Positions 23,032 to 33,958 of a DNA stretch of 64,000 bases are shown here, in pieces. The first letter of the stretch is position 1, and the number at the start of each line of letters is the position of its first letter. The translations under genes and the position numbers were made by a program. Source of the DNA: Pyricularia pennisetigena (Eukaryota > Ascomycota > Sordariomycetes > Magnaporthales > Pyriculariaceae); the NCBI RefSeq assembly GCF_004337985.1, contig NW_021940919.1:1-64000 (forward strand), written 5' to 3'. The notes beneath the pieces are model-generated. The model was not told the DNA's origin and made no database searches. It saw nothing but the letters and a program-made list of their open reading frames with translations.

Positions 23032-24637
23032 CTATACGATTTTTGGCAAATCGGAAGGTCCATGGGAAACAAAAACAGCTGAATCTCGTCGCCTTCTCTC
23101 TCCTCCAGGGTCGCCGTCGCGTTTTGCTTTCCGCATGGCCCTTTTCGGCATGTCCTCATTCGCGGCCCTCTGGACGTCGTCACGTGATATCACATACCCG
23201 AAAGAGATTAGTTCCGATGTGCCTTCTTCGTCGGTAGCAAGGAAAGCTGGCCACACAACCCGGGCTATATCGTCCGTTGAAATGGTCGACAGATTTGGGT
23301 CCTGTTGTCCTGACTGACCATCCTTATCCTCTCTGGATCGCCGTGGGGCACCATTCGGTATTGGAGCTGAATCTGACCAAACCGGTAATATCTTCCAGTC
23401 ATCTTCCGATAAGGCAAATGAAGGCCGAATTCTTTCGTGAACCCTTTGTACAGCCTCCCAATTGCCGCACAGCGTGATTGTAAGTTGCTCAAGGCGCCCT
23501 CTGAACTTCTTTTGGAGGTCGCCCGACATCAAGCCAGTCACAACCTCGCACACTTCATCGACGACAATTTTGGCAAAAGTACCTTGACGCTTCTTTTGCA
23601 TACCGGGCAACACTTGAAGTAGCACAGCCCGAACAAGCGTGCCTTGGAGGGTGTCTTTCGCATGCAAAGCTTCTAATACTTCCTCAGCATCAGGGAAGAG
23701 GTAGTTTGACCGAAAGACATGTTTAGCCAGTGCCCTGGAATAGATGGACAAGCCCATATTGACCCTCATTTTCTTTGCAGGGGCCGAATTTGAGGCCGGG
23801 AGTGGGAACGAATGTTGTGTGGCTGCATAATCCCTAACGCGTTCCCAGGATCTCAACTCCTGTAGGCAGTCTATGTCAAAGTCAATGCCCAGAAACTCCT
23901 CGAACAGTGTCGATGCATCTTTAAACAGAGATGCAAGCATCTCAGGGCTGGTTCAAAAGCGTTAGAATTCGGTCATTTAATATTTAACAGATTCTGAACA
24001 AAACCTACATATAACCTCGTTCACGTTCAAGTGGCGTTAGTTTCACCGTGTAGGATTGAAACAACCCTAGTTTTCTTTTCGTTTCTTTCAGGGCGTCGGA
24101 CTTTACGACCAGTTGGTCGTTAGCCATCTTCAATTTGTTCGTTGCTGTGGCGACTTCTTTTTTTGCGGCTGCTATCTGCTCCTTTTGCTTCTCAAGGATG
24201 GTCTTGTGTTTGTCAACGGATTCCTCATGCTTCTTGCTGTGTGCAACCACTCGGCTTAGCTCCTGCTCGAGTGATTTAATCGTTGATTCCAAGTCCGCGT
24301 TTATGGTTTTCTGTTCCTCAAATTTTCTATGGACTGTCATTTTGTCCTCCAAGGCCTTGTTGGTCTCCGCGTTCTGCTCCAAAATCTTCTTCGTCAATCG
24401 TTCCTTTTCGGTTTTTTGTTCCGCGGTCAGTTTAGCCAGCTCCTCCAAATTTTTTCTGTACGCACTGTCTGTGGCGCGGAGCTTCTCTTGAACAATCCCA
24501 TGGTCTTTGAGGATGATCTGTAGCTGCTGAAAGCTCTCATCCTGGGAAATTTTGTTAATAGAGGAAATAAGCTGGTGTAGAAGAGTTTCGGGCTGATGAT
24601 AATGAGTGAGATTTGCCGGGACAGCTGGTGAACTCAT
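23032..24637 (-). CDS. Coiled-coil protein of unknown function
   Basis: Two exons, complement of 23032-23947 and 24009-24637, give about 514 aa. The 61-bp GT-AG intron joins ERERGY to IPEMLASLF in frame and has a CTAAC branch site. Residues about 45-200 are a continuous heptad-rich coiled coil (KNLEELAKLTAEQKTEKERL and similar). The remainder is a globular helical domain without a motif I recognise. The C-terminus is basic and charged (RAMRKAKRDG, GGERRRRDS). Start is the first ATG of the frame. It is convergent with the dynamin-like gene, its only close neighbour. The long open reading, proper intron and codon usage indicate a functional gene. A role in a larger assembly is suggested only by the coiled coil. 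Confidence 0.7.
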
Positions 24638-26883
24638 GACGACGGCAAGTGAACTAATAACTTCGACAATAATACAGTAATATATGTACCGGAGTAAACT
24701 GAGTGTATTCTCAAATTTGAGGTTTATATGCCCGCAGAATTTTGTCCCTTAAAAGCTGCGCCTTAGTGTATGACAGGTCAGTCCCTTATATAGGAAACCT
24801 TGCTGCTCTTCGACACTTGGCTTCGAAAAAAACGAAGATAGAGAATCAACATCTACGACCGGGGCTAAAGCAGTCCATTGGTCATTCAAGTTGGACACGC
24901 CAGCCCCAAAGATGCATGTTGGCGATGAGGCAAGCACGCCAGCATTTAGATAAGATGGAGTTGGCTTGCTAAATCAAGCGAGATCGACGCTGAATGGGGC
25001 TGCAAGATAGAACGATTGGGTAGTTTCTGTTGCAACTTCATGATGCCAACACAGTTGCTGTAATCTGCCTATTTAGGCGGGATGCGGCCATCCGGATATG
25101 TGTTGTGTGTGCAACAGCAGTCAAGGCTGTTGGCGGCAATGAATGGAGAAAGATTATGCTCTCCACTATCTGTGTCTCCAATCAAGATTCCCCACGAGTT
25201 TCAACAAATAAAAAAACTAATATCATTCCACAGCGCCGTGGAAAGGTTAAAAATTAATTGCTCGTGTTTTGCTGCATCCATGCGGGAGTGTGGTGTTGGC
25301 ATAAGATTCTGTCAGGCGCATTTGGAGGGTGGTAGTCTAGAATTCCAGTCCAATGGCGACGTCGGCCAGACACACATACTGCTCTCGAAATGGCACCACT
25401 TCCCCTCACCAGGTCACAAATGACGGCCACCCTCCAGACGCAAGCATTTCGGGCATGAATTCACAAACACTTACGTAGAGGTCGTGAACATGGAGCCCGC
25501 CCGAAGTTTGGCTTGACCGCAACCATCTACGTTTCGTGACCTGGAACCAGGATCGGGGCCTCCTACTAATGCCTGCGCGCCCTTTGCCCGTCTGCTCCCC
25601 CACTCAGGCTGCTCACCCTCTGCTCAAGCTGCTCACCCTCTGCTCAGGCTGCTCACCCTCTGCTCACCCTCTGCTCAACAGGGCGGTCCTATTCGATTGG
25701 TGACCGTTGGGTATGCCCCATCGTTTGTTTGTAACCTACTACAGGCTGGCTGGCGTTATTTACTGTTTGAGGTTTCCGCGATAGCTCACAACTCGCAGTA
25801 CAAAAACTGTATGGGCAGCCGCCTGTGCCTGCATGCCTAAACTGGATTCCACCGTCCTTCAGTGGTGCACGCTCGCTGTTGGGTTTCCAATGTCACCCAT
25901 GACAGACGCAGCTTCAGGGCGAGAGCTTTACCCCCACACAGCAACGGTAATGAGTTGAGGATGCAGCATGCAGTTATTAGAAGGGCGTGGCGGGGGATCA
26001 CTGATAGCAACAACGGTCGAGAATTGGATATATTAATTTATTGGGCATGTGATGAACACCTTGCACATGAAATTAGGTTCTGATAGTAGAATCAACGGCG
26101 CGCCGTATTACTTAGACATCCCCAAGAAACGGATTTATGACAGTACCCGTGATGCATGGCTCAAGCGAAGCCCCAATGCCACCGACACCAATATCCTTAA
26201 CGCAGGTCATTTTGGATTATGCAGCAGCATTCAAGTTACCCAATCATTTTATCGGGAGATGATGAGGCAGAGCATCCAATTTACGAGCGCTCTGGTATCC
26301 ACCATTACCTCCTCCTAATGTCAATTCGGTAAAATTCTTGTAACTACGCGGTCATTTTCACGAATGGCGCATCCAAAGAGATAAGGCTACAATATAGGGT
26401 GATTCTGTTCGAATATCTAAGCTAAGGTAAAAAGGAGGTGAAGAAGGCACGAAGTGCCAAACGCGTGCGAGTACCTAAAACGGAGCCCTGTCCTGTATCA
26501 CGTAAGGTGGTGTTGGCCACGGCTGGCAGTAAATCCGGCACGCCAATCTGTAGCATTCATTTGCCATTATCGGATGGCTCATATCATTGCGTGAGTAGAA
26601 TAGTCCTTGGACTGCGCATGGCGGGCTCCCATGCCAATTTAAGTACTTTTGCATGGGTGTAGCAAATGGGAGGAAAGTGGTAACCATTGGTGATAACCTT
26701 CTGTTCAAATAGTTGCAATACAAATATCTGGAGCAAGATGTAATGTTGCTTGTACGTTGAATGTGAGGAATGGTTCGCAATCAGACCAAAATTGGGCCCG
26801 TACATGTAAGTAAGTAGTTTGAAGAGACGGCCCTAAACCATCCAAAGCTGATTTAAAAATTGTGTGATGGCAGGCCAAATGTA
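24638..26883. other. Gene-free stretch downstream of the recombinase
   Basis: About 2.2 kb with no credible gene; short frames only. It contains the minisatellite at 25,606-25,679. The promoter of the coiled-coil gene must lie at its left end. Confidence 0.5.
25606..25679. repeat. Short tandem repeat, unit about 21 bp
   Basis: Three near-identical tandem copies of a unit reading GGCTGCTCACCCTCTGCTCA (with A/G variation), followed by a partial CCCTCTGCTCA copy. A pyrimidine-rich minisatellite with no sign of coding use. Confidence 0.85.
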
Positions 26884-29800
26884 TCAAAGAATGGGATCAA
26901 TAAAGGTACCCGGGATGCCTGGCTCAATCAAAGCTCCCTTGCCACCCGAGACAGCCTCAACCTGTTTGGGCATCTCAACATCCGACTTCACACAGCGGCC
27001 GACTCCGTTGTTGCTTTCACCAGCATCAACAAGCATAGCGCCGTTGTCCCCACCGTGCTCCTTGGACACGTGACACGTCCAACCAAACCGGCAAGAAATG
27101 CGCACTTCGCGACCCGACTCCAAACATTTTGGGCAAGAAAATGGTGACTCAAACTGCTTTCCGTGCTTTTTTCCAAGATGCGTGGAGAAGAACCGTCCAG
27201 GAGCCGTTATCCATCCGCAAAGAAGGCACAAGGCCTTTTTGCCTTTGTATATTTCCAATTGGCCCTTATCGGGTCGCCTTTTCTTTTTAGGGACCACCGT
27301 TTGTACGTCGTGGTTCGCACCTTTCCCCTCTAACTCTGGTTTGTTGTCACTCTTTTTGCCCCCATCCCGGTTCCGTTTGAAGCTAATATTGGTTTTTGGC
27401 AGCGCCGGGGCGTTGTGCTCGCCGTGAACCCTTGCGACGTGGCTGCTCCACTCTGCGGCATTGTTTATTTCCCTTTTTTCATTGTTGATAATGCTGCATG
27501 CAGGACAATCGAAAAGTTCGTCAAACCGTCCTTCCCGATGGTGCGTTTCCAAATTGTGCCGTGTCAAATTCTTCTTCGAGTTGTAATCATGGCCACATAA
27601 GCAACAGATATGTTTTGAACCAGCTAGTCGGTCACATGTGAGTAGCTTCGAGGCCGTGTCGGCTTCTTTCTTCACAAGAGGCCATCTTGCAGCGTTCTGC
27701 TTGCCGTGAAAATAAAAGACATGCTGATACCAGTCGTCAGCACCTTGGATGGTAAAAGGATTTTTGCAACTGGGACAGTCGAAGGGCTTCTCAAATTGAG
27801 CTTGATGCTTGTTGACGTTGTGTCGTATCATGTTTCTCCTGTCTGTAAAAGTGGTCTTGCATAGGAGACAGGTAGGCATTGGTGCCTGTGGTGACTCGAG
27901 CCCCTCACAAAGTGTCGCAATGCTATCGTCTTGACAGCGGAGAAAGTTGAGCAGCGAATTGCTGAAATCTGTGGATCCCACTTCATCTTGGCACAGTATT
28001 TGTCCAATCTGCGTGGCGGCTGTCATTGAATCTTGATGCCGCGCTTTCCGCGGGTTAATGTGTTGATTTGGCATATTGTCTGTTCTTTTTCCATCCGCGT
28101 TGCGTCCGTCTGAATCTTCCCAGAATTCCTTTCTCCTCCGCGCTACTCTCAGCTTGCACAATATGTCTATCGATTTGCTTATACGCGACTGCACACGGTT
28201 TGCCTGCTTTTGGGCCTCTGGTGAGGGATCATCCTTGAGCCTGGCATACTCGGCACGGTAAGCGCGTATGCGGGGCTTCTGTTCGAAGGAAGCGACATCT
28301 TCCTGGGTAGGGTATATTGGTGCATTTTTGTTCCACGTGAATGACATGTTGTGCGTAAGCTTCAACAGTTCCTCGGTCTCGTCACCTCCAGCATGGTCCC
28401 CGAATGTGATCTTCATCAGGTCAAAGTTTACGGCCCTTGGCTGATAGTTTTTTTCGAATATCGAGGTAGAGTTTGATAGCACATAGTTTCGCTGGGCAGA
28501 GGTGAGAGCCTCTAAAATTTCAGTCAGCACTGGTTCGTACAACGATCCAAATCCAGACCCGGATGGAGTAGCACTTACTGTCGAGGTCGGCGCCTGCACC
28601 GACTCGCAATGCATACGGCCTTATTTTTTCGCGAGCACCAGCCACAAGAACCAAACGGTGAAAACCCCTGAGAAAGGTAGCATAATCTATCTGGATTATT
28701 TCCCGATCCAGCATCTCTTTCTTCCAGCGCATTTTGACGTAATGGTCGTTCCTGGGCCGTGTTAGGTCATCGAGGGAAGTCGTTGAGGTGGCAAAAGCTT
28801 GGTCGTAAATTGCCTGTGTAATCAACAATGTTGACAGGCAGACCAGGGGATCTTTTGCAGGAAATACTGGGAATTCAACCCTAAATTATAATGTGCAAAT
28901 AGTTAGCATTCTTAAAAAGCGATAAAAACGTAACAAGGGGCTGGATTTACTTACTTCTCGTCCTGCGATTTGCCAGCTTGACTTCGTTTCCTTTTGTTTT
29001 GTAAAATCGTGATATTTACGCGAGGAACCATCTTCGTGCTGGCTGGCAACCCTGGGTGTCGAACTAGGTCCACCTCGACTTGCTTGTATTTTAGTTTTAC
29101 AACACAGCCAGGGCGAAAACCGCCTGTGCGCATCACGAGGAATGCCTTGTGGAAGTCGACGCGATCCTGGCGGCTGCAAGGAATGTGTTTTGCGCTCACC
29201 CACAGCGCCCTCAATAGGACGAGGGCATCCACAGAAGTCGCCCCGACCTTCTTGAATGTTTGCTCCTGAACGAGATCGTACTCGACAGTTAAATCCGTTT
29301 TTATCCACTGAAGGCCTGCGTCAGATACTGGCGAAGGGAAGCACATGACAAACTTCAAACCCATATGGAACTCACATTCGAAATATCGGCTACTGGTCCC
29401 GATCCCCGCTTCTTCTGGCTATCCGAATACATGAGGGTCCATCGATGCGCCTCTTCGCCGTCGACGGTTTGCCTTTTCCGATAAAGGATCGTATTATCGA
29501 CCGCTGTTACTAAAGTTCTCCATATAGCCGAAACGCTTATATTCCTTTTTATCGACCGTTCGATATCCATGTCGTCGGACTCATCGGACCAAACTTCTCG
29601 CGCTGATTGGGCAATATAGTCTTCGAGGAACCATTTGCAGTAATCCATCGCTTTGCATGCTGTGAGGCCTCCCCGACACAGATCAAGCCAGATCTCGTCC
29701 GGATCAACGTCTGGCTGAAGCTTGTGCACGACATCATGGAAAAATCTGTTCGTCAAAGAATATCCTAAAATTAGCAGGTTAAACTGTAGGAACAAAAGCA

Positions 29801-30064
29801 AACCTGGGTAGTGCAAAAGCCTGCTATATCAAAATAGGCTTAAATAAGACTGGCATACCCTTTCCAATGTTTCATTACTTGCTCCTGTGAATCGCGATAC
29901 TTGTCACAATCCGCGCGTGGCTTCTCCCGCAACGGCTTATTTGAGGTCAAAGCCGAGGCATACTTCGAAGCAAACTGCGCGACCCGTTCCCCGAGTTGCG
30001 AGTCCTTAAAGGACTGGACAGGCCGCGTTGTTACGATGGGAAAACCCGCGCATTGAATTTCCAT
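26884..30064 (-). CDS. DUF3435 (FluG-domain) tyrosine recombinase, Starship-captain-like, with C2H2 zinc-finger tail
   Basis: Five exons on the minus strand. Four boundaries are firm: introns 28512-28578, 28881-28954 and 29308-29375 are GT-AG and in frame. Exon 1 begins at the ATG at 30064. Intron 1 (about 29,770-29,880) is ambiguous; a donor after WKGYA with the acceptor at TTTTAG keeps frame but is weak. DUF3435 signatures are WIKTDLTVEYDL, the first catalytic-type arginine in FRPGCVVKLKYK, a second in RPYALRVGAGADLDKALTS, and AQRNYVLSNST then FEKNYQPR with the candidate nucleophile tyrosine, followed by APIYPTQEDVASFEQK. Six C2H2-like fingers follow (CLLC, CPSC, CCLCG, CPAC, CLLCG, CPKC, each with downstream histidines), probably for DNA binding. 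The family mobilises Starship transposons; the captain lies at the 5' end and is transcribed inward, as here. No stop or frameshift is evident outside intron 1. Confidence 0.8.
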
Positions 30065-30406
30065 TGCACTGCTTGCTGATGGCTGATGGCTGGTGGAAGC
30101 AAAACAATCGGCAATGGGCTGCGAACGAGAAGAGAAGAGGGTGACGGGCTCTCGCCATCCTCAGAAAAAGGGCGGCGAGACGCAGGTCCCCCTCCCATTC
30201 TCTGGAGGACATCGAGCGTCCTATGGCCATGATCGCGCATGGCCAGAAAACGGGCAACCGTTCTCATGACGGCGAGGAATCGGTGGCGGCCAGGAGCATT
30301 TATTCATGGATTCTGGACTGGGGTGGGGCGGGGCGCGAAATGGTGGGCATCTATTGGCTGAGGATGTAGGTCGAACGGCTCCCATCGCTCTCTCGCAGTT
30401 AAGACT
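30065..30406. mobile_element. Putative Starship 5' terminal segment and captain promoter
   Basis: This 342-bp segment lies between the recombinase start codon and the point where 5S rRNA homology breaks (30,406/30,407). If the element inserted into the 5S gene, it is the outermost 5' end and contains the captain promoter and leader. No gene is present. I did not find an obvious terminal inverted repeat partner within the window; the other end is expected beyond the left edge. Confidence 0.45.
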
Positions 30407-30474
30407 GCCCTCATTGGTTTAACTAGGGGAGAGCGGACGGGATCCCGTGTATTCCAATGGGTATGGTCGTATGT
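30407..30474 (-). pseudogene. 5S rRNA gene truncated after nucleotide 68
   Basis: On the minus strand this matches the first 68 nt of the complete 5S copy at 30,630-30,748 with five mismatches, starting ACATACGACCATACCCA and including CGGGATCCCGTCCGCTCTCC. Homology stops abruptly after GAGGGC, where the other copy continues CGAACTAGTACTC. The 3' half, including the internal promoter box C and the closing strand of helix I, is missing. The break faces the recombinase gene. Confidence 0.85.
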
Positions 30475-30603
30475 ACAGATCTATGTTGTACAGCAACATT
30501 ATAATTTGGTATTTGGGAACAAATCCAACGTTTGATGCAAAATAGCACGTTACGGAATTATGCAGCAATCCTATTTTTTTTAACCCACAAATATTGAGTT
30601 CGA

Positions 30604-30629
30604 AAAAAAATGCGAAAAAAAAACAAAAG
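30604..30629 (-). terminator. Pol III oligo-T terminator of the 5S gene
   Basis: Directly after the 5S 3' end the minus strand reads CTTTTG and then T-runs of nine and eight, the expected RNA polymerase III termination signal. Confidence 0.7.
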
Positions 30630-30748
30630 ACATACAACACCGAGGATTCCCCAGTGGTCACCCACCTGAGTACTAGTTCGGCCCTCACAGGTTTGACTAG
30701 GGGAGAGCGGACGGGATCCCGTATATTCCAGTGGGTATGGTCGTATGT
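30630..30748 (-). rRNA. 5S ribosomal RNA
   Basis: A 119-nt sequence with the fungal 5S layout: 5' end ACATACGACC and 3' end GTTGTATGT, which pair over nine positions as helix I (one G-U). Inside are the conserved GGGATCCCGTCCGCTCTCC, an internal-control-region-like AACCTGTGAGGGC and the box C-like GGTGGGTGACCACTGGGGAATCC split across loop E/helix IV. An oligo-T terminator follows. Dispersed single 5S genes are usual in filamentous ascomycetes. It appears complete; the sequence near TGGAATATACGG should be compared with other copies to exclude a pseudogene. Confidence 0.85.
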
Positions 30749-30873
30749 GTTAGACGATATCGGCAATTCTGTTTACATATGCTGCATAAAAAGCGAGAAA
30801 AGCGGACCGGCAGCCCCTTATCTTGCGTACTGAGGAAGAAAGATAGCCCAAAAAGAGGTAGAAGATCTACATC

Positions 30874-32262
30874 TCAAGGGTATTGCTGTTGATATTGATG
30901 ATCCAACCCGGGTCTGTACTGTTCTATCTCAAGCTGCATCTGCGTATATGCGGCATCCTCCAAACCCGGGCCGTACAATGCTGGTCCAGCATACGTTCTT
31001 CTCCCCGGGAGCTTGTCCTGCCCCGAATCGGACGATGACGGTGATGAAAATATCCATGTGCAGCGCGTCTCCTCATTCATTTCATAATTCGGGGGAATAA
31101 ACGGTGTCTCTGTAGGGAATACAAACTGCTGCTGCTCTTGTGCTTGATCTTGCTGCGACTGGGGCCAGGTTTGCTCATCTGGCTGCTGAAAGGAGCCCAT
31201 CACACCTGACTGATATGTCATAGCGCTGGAGCTAATCTGCCCATGGAAAGGTGGTTCAGGTATGAAGTCGACGGCAGCTCTGTGATCCACGAGGTTTGTG
31301 TATCGAACATCGGCAATGGGACGGTTTGCGACCGAGTTTTGATCTGATAAGTCTTCCGGTTGCCAAGTACAGGCCTCACCCATGCTATTTTCTTTTGCAT
31401 AATGGTCCGTAGCAGAAGAGGTGTTCTGGTTAAACGGCCCAGTGTATGGAAATTGCCGAAAAGGCTGCTGCATGGAGTTATGCAGCGGAGAATCCAGAGT
31501 TGTGGGCTCGGGTAAATCCATTGGTTGGATCCAGGCTGCTACACTCAGGCCAACCATTTGCGATGTGTCCAGAGGGGCGGTATTTCGAGACTGGCTTGGA
31601 CTTGAAGCTACGATTCCATACGAAGACCCGGGTATCGTTGTAGGAGTATCCCAGGCTGTAAATTCAGCGTTTGAGCCAGTGGGAAAACTCGTAGCCGTTC
31701 CTTCCGTGGAAATAGATGCAGATGCCGTTGAGGCGAAGAAGGGTTGCGCATTCAACGTTTGGGAAGGACTCAATGACGCTGCTTGCACTGTTATAGGAGA
31801 AGGTAGAGTCTGTACGCTATCCGATTCGACGTCAGAGCCTTCATCCGTATTGAAATCATAGGAGTCTATCTAACGTAGCGAGCAATACGGGGTCAGCTCG
31901 ATAAATACAAAACCAAGTCAGTATAGAAACTTAGAGGTATATCATACAACTTCATCTTCGCTTGTAAGGTATGCTTCTCTCTCTATCTTGTCCTTCAAAG
32001 CACGCTCCGCTACCCACGAGTCTGCGATTGACTTTGCCATAGTCATGACGGGCTCCATTGGGTTCTTGGGCACGATAAGAATCGCCCTCAAGGCATCAGG
32101 AATTCCTGGTCCATCATACTCAAGTTCGCCTTCCTCATCATATGTATCGGTACATATCTGTGATGGCGATATCGAGTATGACTGTTGTTGTAGGACGGGT
32201 GGTAGTGCTAGAGGCTGTAATGTTTGGCTTGCAGCATCACCGCCGCGGGGGGATTCATCCAT
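30874..32262 (-). CDS. Low-complexity Ser/Gln/Pro-rich protein, unknown function
   Basis: Two exons, complement of 30874-31869 and 31948-32262, give about 436 aa; the 78-bp intron (donor GTATGA, acceptor GTTAG) is in frame. The reading is rich in S, P, T and Q with acidic patches, as in fungal transcriptional regulators. No DNA-binding domain is visible. The most structured part is near residues 50-105 (IPDALRAILIVPKNPMEPVM, then AKSIADSWVAERALKDKIER), which could be a helix pair. The ATG at 32262 is the first in frame. The frame stays open for 50 codons upstream without ATG, so an extra 5' exon is possible. First protein gene right of the 5S locus. Confidence 0.55.
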
Positions 32263-32963
32263 TCCTAGTGTTGAAAGTTGCCCGAGTATGCTGTTGCGAG
32301 TTGTCTTTGGCCGATTGGTTGTGGCAAACTGGGGAACCAACCCCACCGAATACGAAGCTGTGCCGCTGCTGAAGAAAGGAGCTGGATTATATAGCAGAAT
32401 CCATAGCAACAAACGCCCTACGCCCGGAGAGCTGCTACGTGTGCCATTGTAATCAAATCTTGTCCTTCCATGCCGGCAGGGATATGCGAGAGTCGCGTTT
32501 CATAAAATAAACGCCACGATACCGAGACTGTGGCAAGCTTCATGGGGAGGGGGGAGACGGAATGAGTACAATTCGAGGTGTCTTCTTAGCGCACAACAAA
32601 CCCCTCTGTGCCATTTGTAATCCTGACGAAGGACCCTTGTTTAAAAAAGCAATACATATAATGACAATTATAACATGCAAGTAGGGCAGGACAGGAAGAA
32701 AGGTTCCGGGCTGACCGGGCCTGAACATGGATGCCTAGATATGAATGAAGATTGGAGTTTTTGTCTTCACCGCTGCTTGCTGCCATTGCAAACACTTGTC
32801 GATTTGCAGTTGCCTATGCCCTGGTGGCTTTCAGAAAGCGTGTGATTGGACAGAATTGTCTCATGTTATTTTTCAGCTTGTGTCACGGCTGAGAGTTGAT
32901 GGTATGGATGGACAGCATTCGGCGGTATTCAGCTACGTCGCCAAATCATTCCTTCAGCTTGTC
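32263..32963. other. Intergenic spacer
   Basis: About 700 bp between the start of the low-complexity protein gene and the stop of AIM11. It should hold the promoter of the former and the 3' UTR of the latter; no other feature seen. Confidence 0.35.
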
Positions 32964-33614
32964 CTATGGTGCCGGCTCCGTGATAGCAGTACCATCTGCG
33001 GCGGTGTCTTGGTCACTTGAATCCTTGCTGCGTAGCATCATGTTGGACATCCAGTCCTCAATCTCCTTTTCACCCCCCGGATCTGGATCGCCTTCCCCAG
33101 CGTGTATCTTCCTCCTTGCCAGGACGCGAAGATCATCAATACTCGATATGTCAAAGGCCCAACTCAGGCCGCCCGTCATCATTATGGCAAAACTAAAGAC
33201 ATTCAACGTTGCCAGGCCCAGGGCTTGGACAGCAAGTGGACCCCCTTCAGCTTCCGGGTCGATAACTTTGGTTTTGTTACCCTGAGCATCGACGCGCGGC
33301 TCCGGTTTGATGTATTTACTGGGCGAAAAGAACTTTGGTGCCGCGGTCACCTGCTTGCGGAGGACGGCGCGGCGCGTGATGCCGACGGTGCAGGCAAGGA
33401 AGCCCGCACCTGCGAAGAAGAGGCCGAGCTGTCTGAAGGATCGAGGGCCAAACCAGGTGTTCAGTGACTCTCGGCGTTCTTGCAAAAGCCTTTGTTCTTT
33501 TTCTCGAATCTGCTTGAGCTGCTCCAGTTGTTGCTGCAGCTCTGGGTCTTGTAACGCGCGTGAAGTCGAGTTCGCTCCTGCCGGCTCGGATGGGAAGCGC
33601 CACTGGAAGCCCAT
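32964..33614 (-). CDS. AIM11: Altered inheritance of mitochondria protein 11 homologue
   Basis: A single exon of 216 aa starting at MGFQWRF. A glutamine/glutamate-rich helix precedes the family signature RRESLNTWFGPRSFRQLGLF. There are two predicted membrane segments (LGLFFAGAGFLACTVGI and LATLNVFSFAIMMTGGLSWA) ending in FDISSIDDLRVLAR. Order and length agree with fungal Aim11, a conserved mitochondrial membrane protein of poorly defined function. The frame extends 22 codons upstream to another ATG, but the family starts at the MGF chosen here. Confidence 0.85.
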   Translation of the reverse strand: MGFQWRFPSEPAGANSTSRALQDPELQQQLEQLKQIREKEQRLLQERRESLNTWFGPRSFRQLGLFFAGAGFLACTVGITRRAVLRKQVTAAPKFFSPSKYIKPEPRVDAQGNKTKVIDPEAEGGPLAVQALGLATLNVFSFAIMMTGGLSWAFDISSIDDLRVLARRKIHAGEGDPDPGGEKEIEDWMSNMMLRSKDSSDQDTAADGTAITEPAP

Positions 33615-33958
33615 GGTTGATGGTCGTGGTCGATCAGGATTGATGCATTGAAACAAGCGACAGACTTGCTGAGGTATCAAAGAGGTGTGACCGTGATGGC
33701 GGCGGAAATTGTAATTTAGCGACGGTGGAGCTCGATGACCTCTAGCTAAACTGGGTACCTCCGCATTCTGAGCTCCGATTCAGATTCAGATTCAGTGAAG
33801 CTCAAACGACAAACAAAATTTGGGCCTATGCTCCAATGGAGGTCAGGACCCATCAGCTAAAGTGGGTTACGGATTTAGCCAGGATGAGCTTGGAACAACA
33901 CTGTTATTGGATGAAAGCTGCCGGGCCCCACTACTCCATGAATGCACAGTATTCCGTG

